Assembly (NCBI GenBank): GCA_041402125.1
Contig: JAWKSY010000001.1
Location: 310,001 to 374,000 of the forward strand
Reading direction: 5' to 3'
Origin: JAWKSY01 sp041402125
GTDB taxonomy: Bacteria > Planctomycetota > GCA-002687715 > DRQF01
DNA: 64,000 bases
Shown here: one piece after another, positions 34,259 to 43,977 of the stretch
Numbering within the stretch: the first letter of the stretch is position 1
How the letters are laid out: every line of letters starts with the position of its first letter
Notes under the pieces: generated by a model
Told to the model about the DNA's origin: nothing
Databases searched by the model: none
Seen by the model: the letters and a program-made list of their open reading frames with translations, nothing else
Made by a program: the position numbers and the translations under genes

Positions 34259-37200
34259 ATGGGCCGTCAGCTCTACGGCATGGAAGCGCGACTCGCCCGG
34301 CACGAGATCGCCTCGGACGACATCATCGGCGACGGGGATGCGTCGTGGCTGGGCTCGGGGAGCGGCGCCCTCGCGGCGACGCTGGCGACCCTGCTGGCGA
34401 CGGCGGTCGAGCTGATCGTCGGCCGCTTCGCCGCCGGCGAGGCGGACGCCGACGCCCTCTTCGCGATCCACGTCTTCGGACACCTCGGGCTGATCGGCGC
34501 CGTCGTCGCCTTCGCGTTGGCCCTCGTCGGCGGCCGCATCCCGCTCGCCGGGCGACGCGCGCCGGTCCTCGCCGGCGCGGCCCTGCTCGGCGGCGCCGGA
34601 CTCTGGCTCGGCCGCGACCTCTTCGACGGTCCCGGGATCTCCGCCGACCCCCGCGCCCGCTCCTCCGGGCCGCCTGGTGGATCGGCTGGCCCCTCGCCTC
34701 CCTCGCGTTCACGGCCGGCGCGCGGGCCGCGCTCTTTCCCCGGCGAACGGTCCGGGGCGGCGCGCGCGCGCTCGGACTGGGCGCGCTCGCCCTGGGATCC
34801 GCCGCCACCCTCCAGGCCCTCGACGCCCGCGTGCTCACCGAGGGCTACGGCGGGGCCCACCGGCTCGCCGCGCTCCTGGCGGGCCTGCTCCACCTCCTCG
34901 CGGCGGGGCTCTTCGTGTCCGGTGCGGGCGAGCGCGCGGCGCTCTCGCGTCGCGGGGGCCTCGTCGTCGCCGCGTTGCTGCTCGTCTCCGCCGGCGGCGC
35001 GCTCACCGCCTCGCGGCTCGTCGGCGACGAGGGAGCGGTCCACCGGCGGCGAGCCCTCGCGGCCCGGCCGGGCTTCCCCCTCACCCGCCGGATCGCCCCC
35101 ATCCTCGAGGCCGCGGCGCTCGACCGGATCTGGCCGCTCCGACCCTTCACGCCCGCCGCCGCGCACGAGCGCCTGGAGGCGCTGTTCGCGCCCGACGAGG
35201 AGCTCGCCTCGAGACGGGCCGCGGCCGGGCCGGGTCCGCGGGATCTCGATGTGGTCTTCATCGCCATCGACACCCTCCGCGCCGACCGGTGCGGCTTCCT
35301 GAGCCGGCCCCGAAGCGACGCCGAATCTCGACCGCTTCGCGGCGACGGCGACCGTCTTCGAGCGCGCCTACACGCCCTATCCGACCAGCAACTACGCCTA
35401 CTCCTCGGTCTTCGCCGGCGTCGCGCCCCGCTGGTCGCCGGCGCGCCGGGCGGTGGCTTCCCGCGAGGGCGTGCCGGAGGTGCCGGTCCTCCCCGATCTG
35501 CTCGCGGCGGCGGGCTGGGACACCGCCGCGCGAACGGCCTTCAACCGCATCGGAACGGAATCGCCCGACCTCTTCGGTCATCTCCGACGGGGCTTCGGCG
35601 ACTTCGATCCCGCGCCGACGGAGGAGACCCGCGACGCGCGCGAGGTCGTCACGGACGCGATCGCCGCGCTCGAGGCTCGCCCGGTGGGTCGACGGAGTTT
35701 CCTCTGGGTGCAGGTCATGGACCCGCACGTCCCCTACCGACGACACGACAACGAGGCGACGAGCGCCGAGGCGCTCTACGCGGGCGAGATCCGGCACGCC
35801 GATCGCGAGCTCGGCCGGCTCCTGGCGCGACTCGATCGGCCCGATCGTCGCGACCGCACGATCGTCGTCGTCTTCGCCGACCACGGCGAGGCCTTCGGCG
35901 AGCACAACACGCGCTACCACAACTCCTCGGTCTTCGAGGAACAGGTCCGCGTCCCGCTCGTGATCCGCGTCCCCGGCGCGCGCCCCGGGCGTCGGGGAGG
36001 TGGTGAGCCTCGTCGATCTCGGGCCGACGCTCCTCGGAGAGCTCGGCCTCGAGACCCCGCCCACGATGACGGGACGCGATCTCGGGTCGCTGCTGCACGA
36101 GACGGCCGCGGGACGGGCCTGGGAGGGCTTCGCCCACGTCGAGCGCTACCCGCGCGATCCCCTGCCGAACCGCACGCGACAGGTCGCCCTGGTGACGAAG
36201 GACCTGAAGGCGATCGGCTTCGCGGGCGACCCGAGCCCCGAGGTCTACGACCTCTCCCGCGACCCGGGCGAACGCCACAACGTCTTCGACCCCGGCGACC
36301 GCCGCCAGCGCGAGCTGCTCGGCCTCCTGCGCGCGCTGGAGGCGCGACAGGACGGCGGGCGCGTCGCCCGAGCCACGCGCGGCGCGGGCATCGACGTGAC
36401 GCCGGAGTTCCTCGTCGACGTCACCGCGCGGCTGGAGGACGCCGTCACCGGCAACGACATCGCGGCCGTGCACGAGCTCGGCGCCGCCCTCTTCCGCGGA
36501 CATCGGCGACGCTTCGCGCGCGACGTCTGGGACGGCTTCTCCCCCGACCTCCGCGCCCGACTCGCGCGCGCCCTCTGCGTCATCGGGAGCGGGGCCGACC
36601 GCCACCCGCAGGCCCGCGTCAGCGCCTTCGAGATCCTCCTCGACCTTCCCGGCGACGTCGCGAGCGAGGTCATGGCGCAGGCCCTGACGCTCCCGCAACC
36701 GGAGGCGAGCTACCCGGCCGCCCTCTGGTTCGCGGAGCGCGGCGACCGTCGCGGCCTCGGCATCCTCCGCTCCGGTCTCCGCCCGGAGCTGACGGACTGG
36801 GCGTCCCGCATCGCCCCCACGCTCGCCCGCCTCGGCGACCTCACGGCGCGTCCCTGGCTCGAGCCTCGTCTCTTCCACGAGGACCCCGAGATCGCGGCGG
36901 ACGCGATCTCGGCCCTCGGGACCCTGGCGCCGCGCGATCTCGGCGCGCGTCTCCGCGAGGTGGGCCCGATCGGCGCGCCCTCGGCGACGCACCCGCGGGT
37001 GCGACTCGCCCTCGTCGAGGCCGCGCGAGGCGCCTCGGACTTCGACGGTCTCGCCGTCCTTCTCGCCCTCACCTTCGCGGAGAGGCCTCCGTCCAGACCG
37101 CGGCGCGCGAGGCGCTCGCGGGACGCCTCGAGCCGGCGGCGCGGCGATCGCCCGCGAGGCGATCGAGGCCGCCCTCCTGGGCGACGAGGCGCGACGCGGC

Positions 37201-37834
37201 GGCCGTCCGGCCGAGAGCCGCCGCGCACTGGGGACGCGCCCTGGCGACGCTGCGCGCGAACGAGAGCGACGATCCCGGCCTCGCGCTCCGGCGGGCGCGC
37301 GCCCTCGCGGCGGCGGGAGACGAGGCGACGGCGCGGTCGGAACTCGAGGCGCTCGTGGCGACCGGGGATCTCCCCGCCGGGCCGCGGGCGACCGCGCGCG
37401 GACTCCTGCGCGTCCTGACGAGCGGCGGCTCGCTCTCGCCCGACCCGAGCCGGCTCGGCGTCTCGGCGCGCATCATGGGCGACGAGGCCTGGCCGAGGGA
37501 ACCGAACGTCTACGGCTCGCGAGCCGTCACGCTCACGAACACCGGCCCGACCGCGATCGTCGGGGGCGTCGAGGTGGACGCGCCGCGGATCGCTCTCGCC
37601 TTCCGTCCCGAGGACGGCGGACCGCGCCTCACCGGCGACGACCGTTCCTGGCTGATGGCGGGCTTCCTCCCCGTCACCTGCCTCGAGCCCGGCGAGTCCA
37701 CCCTGGTCTGCATCCCGACCAGCACGCCCCGCAGCCGTGGGCGCTGGGTGCCTGAGCTCCTCCTCCTCGTCGGTCCCTTCGACACGCCGGCGACCCGGGT
37801 CCTCGCCACGCTCCCCGCCGTCGAGATCTTCTGA
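34259..37834 (+). pseudogene. Membrane sulfatase-like hydrolase with HEAT-type C-terminal half, frameshifted
   Basis: About 1190 codons when joined. An N-terminal membrane domain has several helices (FGHLGLIGAVVAFALALVGG; WWIGWPLASLAFTAGARAAL; GLVVAALLLVSAGGALTASR). The hydrolase follows: VVFIAIDTLRADRCGFLSRP, TPNLDRF, VMDPHVPYRRHDNE, VVVFADHGEAFGEHNTRYHN. The nucleophile region reads TPYPTSNYAYSSVFAGVAP and has no cysteine, so it resembles the Thr/Ser-dependent LTA-synthase/phosphotransferase branch more than Cys-type sulfatases. HEAT-like repeats fill about 36,400-37,080. Frame changes are needed near 34,650, 35,308 (a CCCC run), 35,990, 37,080 and 37,130-37,230. The C-terminus to 37,834 reads intact. 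The true start may be 34259 or 34280. Confidence 0.8.
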
Positions 37835-37838
37835 CCCG

Positions 37839-37988
37839 AATTCTCATACGGTGTCAGTCACCCGATGAGAATCCGGATGCACGTACGGTGCCAGTCACCC
37901 GATGTGCATCCGCCGGCGATCCCGCCGCGACTCGCCGGCCATCGTCGACGGCGGATGCACATCGGGTGACGGGCACCGTACGTGCATC
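37839..37988. repeat. Compound palindromic repeat element, site D
   Basis: Starts 4 nt after the preceding stop codon. A single site-A-type arm (37839-37872, TTCTCAT outer arms, core CGGTGTCAGTCACC) is followed directly by a full inverted repeat of the site-C type (arms 37876-37915 and 37949-37988, one mismatch, 33-nt spacer). The joining of the two arm types mirrors the truncated arm at 14181. Confidence 0.9.
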
Positions 37989-38024
37989 TTCCCTCGTCCG
38001 CTTCCTCCGAGCCCTGAACGAAGA

Positions 38025-38060
38025 GAGGGAGGCCGCCGGCTCGCGCCGACGGCCTCCCTC
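38025..38060 (-). terminator. Intrinsic terminator of the PhoX-like gene
   Basis: An 11-bp stem GAGGGAGGCCG with CGGCCTCCCTC plus inner pairs lies 20 nt past the stop. On the minus strand it is followed by TCTCTTCGTT. Confidence 0.75.
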
Positions 38061-38079
38061 GGAGCCGAGACGTATCCGA

Positions 38080-39879
38080 TCAGTTCGTGAAGCGGAGCTC
38101 GTGGCCCTCGGAGACGGCGACGAGGCCGTTCGAGGCGTTGGTGCTCAGCGCCGCGCACTGGAACATCGCGCTGATCCCGAGGCCGCCGAGGCCGGCGGGC
38201 ACGATGCTCACGAAGCTCGTGCCGCTGGCGGGAACGAGCTGCGGGAAGATGCCGGAGATGCCGTTGATGAGCAGGATCGCCTGGTTCGTGTCGATGTGCA
38301 GGTAGCTCGGGCCCGCGTTGTAGGGCGAACCGGCGAGGAAGAGCTGCGCGAAGAGCACGAAGGGCGTGTTGACGAGCTGGCCCGAGGGGCTCTTGATCTC
38401 GATGGTGAAGATCTCGCCGCCGGCGCCGGTCTTCACGAACTCGCCGGGGAGACGGTTCACGTCCGAGCCGGTGCCGCTCTCCAGCACGAGATCATCCGGG
38501 GTGCCCGGGTAGGCGCGCGTGCGCAGGGACCACAGCGCGTCGTTGCCGCTCGAGGGGTGCTGCACGCAGACGATGAAGCGGAAGGGGTCGTTGGGGTCGG
38601 CGATGAAGCCCGTCGGCTCGGCGCCGGGGATGCCCATCGAGGCGAAGAGGCCGATCGACTCCGCGACGCCGTCACGGTCGGCGTCGCGCGCCTTCCAGAT
38701 GTCGCCCGGGTTCTGGTCCTCGATGATGTAGATGTCGCCGAAGTGGTCGACGGCGAGGTTGTCGGGGCTGCGGAGCGCGAAGCCGTTGCCCGGGTTGGTG
38801 AAGGGGTCGTTCTGGAGCGGGTTGACGTCCATGCCGGTGCCCAGGTTGAGCGTGTCGTAGTTGACGAACTCGCGGACGATGGCGGTGGTGTCGCCGGTCA
38901 GCTCGACCGAGTAGATGACGTTCTCGCTGGTCGCGGTGAAGTAGAGGGCCTGGTTGCCGCTGGCGAGGGTGTTGAAGTCGACGTCCTCCGGACGGCCGTA
39001 GGGCGTGCCGAAGACCTCGTCGGCCGCGGTCCGACCGCCGGTGGTCGAGACGAAGGCGAAGGGATCCGCGGTCGTGAGGGCGTTGCCGACGGCGTCGGTG
39101 ATCGGGACCCAGGTCGCCGCGCCGACGCGGTTCGAAGCGGCGTTCGAGGACGCGTTCCAGTTCTGGGACGGGTTCACGTTCAGGTCGTTGGCGTAGGCGT
39201 TCACGCTCAGGACGAAGGTCTGACCCGCGGCGAGGCTGCCGGAGTTGGCGGGCACGAACTTGTAGACGCAGCCGCTGTTGTCCTCGTCCACGAAGTAGAG
39301 GTTGCCGTTCGCGTCGAAGCGCAGGCCCTCATGGGCGACGGCGGGGATCTTCGAGCGCCAGACGACGTTGATGGAGCCCGAGGCGGCGAGCGGGTTGGTG
39401 ACCTCGAAGAGGCGACCGCCGGTGGTCTCCTCACCGGTGATGACCGAGTTCCACGGCGTCAGGGTGGCCGGGTCGAGGCGACCGAAGTCGTCGTTGTTCG
39501 CATCCCAGGTCATGGGATCCGCCGAACGGACGCCGGACGCGTTGCCGACCATGAGGTTGACGAAGGTCTGGGTCTGGGTGTCGTAGCGGAAGAGCCCCGC
39601 GCCCGAGCCGACCTCGGCCGGAATGAACACGTAGCGGCTGCTGCTGTCGAAGGTGACCATGTCCCAGTTGCTGAAGGTCGAGGGGAGGCCCTGGAGGTTC
39701 AGCGTGTCGCGGTCGGTGATCAGGTCCTGCCGGACTCCGGCGGGAACGATGAAGGGCGCGTTGGCCGGGGTCGGGGCGGCCGAGCCGGTGAGGGGGAAGG
39801 GCTGACCCTGGGCCTGGGCGCCGGTGGCACCGAGGGCGGCGACGAGCGCGCCGGCGAGGAGCGAGCGAAGGGAAGTCAT
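38080..39879 (-). CDS. PhoX-like secreted protein (DUF839 type)
   Basis: 599 residues. The signal peptide (MTSLRSLLAGALVAALGATG then AQAQ) is followed by a beta-propeller-like PhoX/DUF839 domain: AVAHEGLRFDANGNLYFVDE then DNSGCVYKF, YGRPEDVDF, RSPDNLAVDHFGDIYIIEDQ. PhoX phosphatases bind calcium and iron through such acidic and arginine-containing motifs; enzymatic activity here is plausible but not proven. The last 90 residues form a beta-rich module (PYNAGPSYLHIDTNQAILLI; GISAMFQCAALSTNASN) similar in feel to the middle module of the lectin proteins at 58.9-62.5 kb. It lacks a cell-wall or sorting signal that I recognise. Confidence 0.85.
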   Translation of the reverse strand: MTSLRSLLAGALVAALGATGAQAQGQPFPLTGSAAPTPANAPFIVPAGVRQDLITDRDTLNLQGLPSTFSNWDMVTFDSSSRYVFIPAEVGSGAGLFRYDTQTQTFVNLMVGNASGVRSADPMTWDANNDDFGRLDPATLTPWNSVITGEETTGGRLFEVTNPLAASGSINVVWRSKIPAVAHEGLRFDANGNLYFVDEDNSGCVYKFVPANSGSLAAGQTFVLSVNAYANDLNVNPSQNWNASSNAASNRVGAATWVPITDAVGNALTTADPFAFVSTTGGRTAADEVFGTPYGRPEDVDFNTLASGNQALYFTATSENVIYSVELTGDTTAIVREFVNYDTLNLGTGMDVNPLQNDPFTNPGNGFALRSPDNLAVDHFGDIYIIEDQNPGDIWKARDADRDGVAESIGLFASMGIPGAEPTGFIADPNDPFRFIVCVQHPSSGNDALWSLRTRAYPGTPDDLVLESGTGSDVNRLPGEFVKTGAGGEIFTIEIKSPSGQLVNTPFVLFAQLFLAGSPYNAGPSYLHIDTNQAILLINGISGIFPQLVPASGTSFVSIVPAGLGGLGISAMFQCAALSTNASNGLVAVSEGHELRFTN

Positions 39880-40116
39880 CGAGCGGTCTCCGTCTTCTTT
39901 CCGTGGAAGGTGGGGGCGGCGTCCTCGAGGGAACGCACGACGGAAGGATGACGCGGCAACGTGTGGTCGACGTGTCGATCACGCGCCGATGCGCGTCGCG
40001 GGTGATGAATCGCAGGAGAGCTCGATCCGAGCATCCGGAGAGACGGGCGTGTGGATTGCGGACGTCAAGCCCGCCGGCCGACCTCACGGAGTCTTCACGT
40101 CGCGCGGCGACGCGGG

Positions 40117-42375
40117 TCAGACGTCGATCGCGCTCGCGATGCGTCGGATCTCGTCCTCGCTCAGGTGGTGGAGCTGGTGCAGGAGGACGCGGTCGCTGCG
40201 GATCGAGGGGAACTCGTCCCGGCGGGCGTCGAGCGCGGCGAGGAATCGCTCGAGAAGGGATCGGTACCCGCGGTGGTGGAAGCCGAGTTCCTCCGAGGCG
40301 GGGATGAAATCGACGATGTCGGAGAGCGCGAGGTGCGGCGAAGGACCGTGGCGGAGCGCCTCGAGCTGCGCGGTCTCCTCGAGGATCCCGCCGAGCCGGT
40401 CGGCGCTGAGTCCGGCCTTCACCGCGAGCACGAGGTTCGAGAAGAGGCTGGCCCCCACGGGCAGGCGCGACGCGGCGTCGCGCACGTGACCGATCTCGTG
40501 CGCGCGGACGTGTTCGAGGAGCGGCAGATCGCCGTGGAGTTCGAGCGCCCGCACGAGGAGCGCGCGACTCTCGTCGAGCGGGAGGGCGAGGGACTGGCGC
40601 TCGACGGCGCCCGAGGCGGGCAACCCTTGCGAGGCGAGGAGCCGCTCCCGGATCTCGGGGGCGAGCGTCGCCGCGCGACGACGCTGGGCGGCGGACGGCG
40701 CGACGCGGTCGAGGTTGACGTAGTAGGCCCGGAAGAAGGCGCGCCCGAGCTCGTTGCTGTCCCGCGGGGCGATCGCGACGTTCTCGGCCAGGATCTCGAC
40801 GAAGCCGTAGTCGTCGGGCCAGTCGTCCGGCCGCTGGCGTCGGAGCGGCGCGGCCAGATTGGCGAGCATGAGCTGCGGACGCTCTCCCGCCCAGCGGCCC
40901 GCGACGAGCACCTGGTTGAAGCGCGCGAGGTAGCCGTTCAGGCTGCGCTCGGGTCGGTGGGTGAGATCGAGGATCTCGCCGAGGAAGCTGAAGCCGAGGA
41001 TCCGGTTGCCCTCCCCCACCGCCACGCCGGTCGCCCGCTCCAGGCGGTCCGAGATGCGCGCGATCCAGGGAGCGAGTCCCTCCTCGTCGTCGGCCCCCTC
41101 CCGATCGCCGCGGTCCTCGCGGACGAAGAGCTCGAGTTCCGACATGAAGCGACGGTGCGCCCGCAGGGCGTCGCGCGTGGCGCACCATCCCGGGTCCGAG
41201 CCGAGTCCGAGGGATCCCTCGTGGTCCTCGGCGAAGACGAGCGCCTCGTCGATCCATCCCGCGCCGGCGAGGGCGTCGAGGATCTCGCGCGCCCGCGGGG
41301 GGTCGAGCGGCGCCTTGGCGCCGCGGAGCGCGGCTCCGAGGCGCGCGATCGGCGGATTCTCCGGGCCGACGTCGATGCCGAGGATCTGCGCCCAGACGCG
41401 GAAGGCGAGATCGAGATCGGCGCCGCGGAAGCGGCGATAGGCCATCGCGAACTCCCGCTCGCGCAGCCCGAGTTCGAAGGCGCGCCGGCCGGCCGCGGCC
41501 GCGGCGGCGTGGCGACCGTGGGCGTCGTGCACGAGGGCGGCTCGGGCCTGGTCCGCGGCGTCGTCCGGATGCTCTTCGGCCCGTTCGACCAGGAAGCGCC
41601 CCGCCAGGTAGCCCTCGGGCTCGGCGGACCGCTGACGCGCGAGCGCGATCATCCTCGCCAGGGCCTCTTCCGAGTCCGGCTCGCGGAGGAGCACGTCGCG
41701 GTAGAGCTCGAAGGCCTCGAGCGCGTGCTGACGGCCGTCGAGCCGGGCGGCGAGCGCCAGGGTCGTCTCGACGGAATCCGGATCCCGGGCGTGCAGGGCG
41801 CGGAGGATTCCCTCGGCCCGCGCGTTGTCCCCGCGGCGCTGGAGGAACTCGGCGAGCAGGCGCTGCGCGTAGACGTTTCCGGGATCGAGGCTCGCCGCGC
41901 GCTCGGCCGCCTGGAGGGCCTCGTCGCGGCGACCGGTGCCCGCGAGCACGTAGGCCTCGGCGTGGTGGGCCCAGGCGAAGCGCGGATCCAGCTCGCGCGC
42001 CCGACGGAACCAGGCCAGCCGATCCTCGAGGCGATACTGGATGCGACCGTAGAGGTAGGAGGCGGCCGCGGAGCGGGGGTGGGCGTCGAGCATCGCGCGA
42101 TACTCGAGCTGGAGCCCTTCCTGCTCGAGCCGCGCGATCTTGAGATTCTGACGCTGGCGATGCGCCTCGACGAAGAGGGGGCTCGTGCGGAGCGCGTCCT
42201 CGAAGCGGTCGAGGGCGGGGCCGGGTTCACCGATGCGGAGGTACTCGAGGCCCTCGCGGTGGCTCTCCCGGGCCCGGGCGTCCGGCGCCGGGGTCGGGTC
42301 CGCGGGCAGACTCGAACACGCGGCGACGAGGGTCGCCAGCGCTGCGATCAGGACCGAAGCGGCTCTCTGCCTCAC
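40117..42375 (-). CDS. TPR lipoprotein with zincin-like HExxH metallopeptidase domain
   Basis: 752 residues, GTG start 42375 with GGAAGG upstream. Lipoprotein signal: MRQRAASVLIAALATLVAAC. Residues about 30-330 are TPR repeats (REGLEYLRIGEPGPALDRFE; HAEAYVLAGTGRRDEALQAA; LAEFLQRRGDNARAEGILRA). The C-terminal part has HVRAHEIGHVRDAASRLP, a HExxH zinc site at about residue 625, with a glutamate about 40 residues later (GGILEETAQLEAL) that could be the third ligand. No named peptidase family is recognised. A periplasmic or outer-membrane-anchored protease with a protein-binding TPR arm is inferred. Confidence 0.85.
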   Translation of the reverse strand: MRQRAASVLIAALATLVAACSSLPADPTPAPDARARESHREGLEYLRIGEPGPALDRFEDALRTSPLFVEAHRQRQNLKIARLEQEGLQLEYRAMLDAHPRSAAASYLYGRIQYRLEDRLAWFRRARELDPRFAWAHHAEAYVLAGTGRRDEALQAAERAASLDPGNVYAQRLLAEFLQRRGDNARAEGILRALHARDPDSVETTLALAARLDGRQHALEAFELYRDVLLREPDSEEALARMIALARQRSAEPEGYLAGRFLVERAEEHPDDAADQARAALVHDAHGRHAAAAAAGRRAFELGLREREFAMAYRRFRGADLDLAFRVWAQILGIDVGPENPPIARLGAALRGAKAPLDPPRAREILDALAGAGWIDEALVFAEDHEGSLGLGSDPGWCATRDALRAHRRFMSELELFVREDRGDREGADDEEGLAPWIARISDRLERATGVAVGEGNRILGFSFLGEILDLTHRPERSLNGYLARFNQVLVAGRWAGERPQLMLANLAAPLRRQRPDDWPDDYGFVEILAENVAIAPRDSNELGRAFFRAYYVNLDRVAPSAAQRRRAATLAPEIRERLLASQGLPASGAVERQSLALPLDESRALLVRALELHGDLPLLEHVRAHEIGHVRDAASRLPVGASLFSNLVLAVKAGLSADRLGGILEETAQLEALRHGPSPHLALSDIVDFIPASEELGFHHRGYRSLLERFLAALDARRDEFPSIRSDRVLLHQLHHLSEDEIRRIASAIDV

Positions 42376-42869
42376 GACGACGCGCCTTCCCTCCTCGCGC
42401 GCGGCGCACCGCGCACTCGAGATCTTCCCGCGGCGAGAACTTCGTCCCGAAAGTGCGGTCCGACTCGCCGACCCCCTCGTCTTCTTCTTCGGATCGCGGG
42501 GCGACTCGACGAGAGGACGACCCGGAGTTTCCGATGCGAGCGGCCCGACCGCCGGATGCGGCCGAACCGACTCGCATCATAGCTGGACCCACGGGAACGA
42601 GTCGAGACGTGCAGATACGGCCCCGGTCGGGGCCGCGTTCTCGAGTGGGGCCGCCCCGCGCATCCGCCTTCTCCTCCGGGGCCGCGAACGCGTCCGCGTT
42701 CGGGGGTCGACGTCCGGATGGCGACCGGGCCGCCGCGCGGCGTTCGTCCGCTTCCCGGAGGAAGGCGACGAGGGAGGGAGGGGGGGGCGGGGGGCCCCGC
42801 GACTTCGGCCTCGGTCGCCGCCGATCCGCCCTCGGCGACGGCCGCGGCGCGCATTCGGTCCCGGCGCAC
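42376..42869. other. 494-bp gap without a supported gene
   Basis: No reading frame here has a convincing start, family match or coding look. It contains a G-rich tract (42772-42796, GGGAGGGA then a run of eight G, C, six G) able to form a G-quadruplex, and a small GAACGCG-TC-CGCGTTC hairpin near 42688. The part next to 42375 presumably holds the promoter of the TPR lipoprotein gene, but no box stands out. Confidence 0.5.
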
Positions 42870-43973
42870 TCAGTCCCGGCGCGGTCGGAGCTCGAGCCGG
42901 AGATCGCCGCCGAGGGTCCCACTCTCGAGCAGTTCGAGATCGAGGGCCTCGCGCATGTGCTCGAGCGTCGGACCCTCGAGCGCCGGGCGGGCGTCGGAGG
43001 CGGCGAGCAGACGGGGCGCGAGGAACACGCGCGCCTGATCGAAGCGCCGCTCGCGCACGAAGGAGCCCAGCACCCGGGCCCCGCCCTCGACGAGGAGCCG
43101 ACCGACGCGATCGCGGCCCTGGATCTCGCGCAGCACCGCCTCGAGATCGAGCCCGCGCTCGCTCGGTCCGACGGCGACGACCGCGACGCCGCGCTCCTCG
43201 AGCGCCGACTTCCGCGAGGCGTCGGCGTCCGGGGCGCAGAAGAGGGTCGTGGGTGCGGCGGCGACGTCGAGGAGGCGGGCGGTCTCCGGCGTCCGCAGAC
43301 CCGGATCCAGCACGTAACGTCGCGGATTCGGCCCGGGCACGCCGCGGGTCGTCAGCTCGGGATCGTCCGCGAGGACGGTTCCGATCCCGACCAGGATCCC
43401 GCGGCACCGCGCGCGCTCGCGATGCACCTCGAGGCGCGCCGCCTCGCCGGTGATCCACTTCGAGTCGCCGGTGACGGTGGCGATCCGGCCGTCGAGGGTG
43501 GAAGCCCACTTGAGCACGACCCAGGGCCGGTCGCGCCCGAGGGCGAGACGGAAGTCGTCCAGGAGGCCCTCCGCCTCCTCGGCGAGGAGGCCGCGGCGGA
43601 CCTCGATGCCGTGCCCCTCGAGCACGGCGTCGGCCCGGCCGGCGTGGTCGGGATTCGGGTCGACCGCGGCGTAGACCACCCGCGCGACCCCGGCCGCGAC
43701 GAGAGCCTCGGTGCAGGGCGGCGTCTTCCCCGTCGTCGAGCAGGGTTCGAGCGTCACGAAGGCCGTCGCCCCTCGGGCGCGCTCGCCCGCGTCGCGCAGG
43801 GCCGCGACCTCGGCGTGGGGGCCGCCGAAGTCGGCGTGCCAGCCCCGTCCGACGATCTCGTCGTCGCGCGCGAGGACGCAACCGACCCGGGGGTTGGGCT
43901 CGACGCGGCCCCTCCCCCGCTCCGCGAGGGCGATGGCCTCGCGCATCAGGGCCCGGTCCCGCGCGACGCCCAT
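42870..43973 (-). CDS. ribD: Bifunctional diaminohydroxyphosphoribosylaminopyrimidine deaminase / uracil reductase
   Basis: 367 residues. The deaminase domain has the zinc motif HAEVAAL and TLEPCSTTGKTPPCTEALV. The reductase domain starts WVVLKWASTLDGRIATVTGD then SKWITGE and includes VGIGTVLADDPELTTRG and LLVEGGARVLGSFV. The enzyme performs steps two and three of riboflavin synthesis from GTP. It starts 4 nt after the miaB stop, so it is co-transcribed with miaB. No other rib genes are in the window. Confidence 0.95.
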   Translation of the reverse strand: MGVARDRALMREAIALAERGRGRVEPNPRVGCVLARDDEIVGRGWHADFGGPHAEVAALRDAGERARGATAFVTLEPCSTTGKTPPCTEALVAAGVARVVYAAVDPNPDHAGRADAVLEGHGIEVRRGLLAEEAEGLLDDFRLALGRDRPWVVLKWASTLDGRIATVTGDSKWITGEAARLEVHRERARCRGILVGIGTVLADDPELTTRGVPGPNPRRYVLDPGLRTPETARLLDVAAAPTTLFCAPDADASRKSALEERGVAVVAVGPSERGLDLEAVLREIQGRDRVGRLLVEGGARVLGSFVRERRFDQARVFLAPRLLAASDARPALEGPTLEHMREALDLELLESGTLGGDLRLELRPRRD

Positions 43974-43977
43974 GGGG

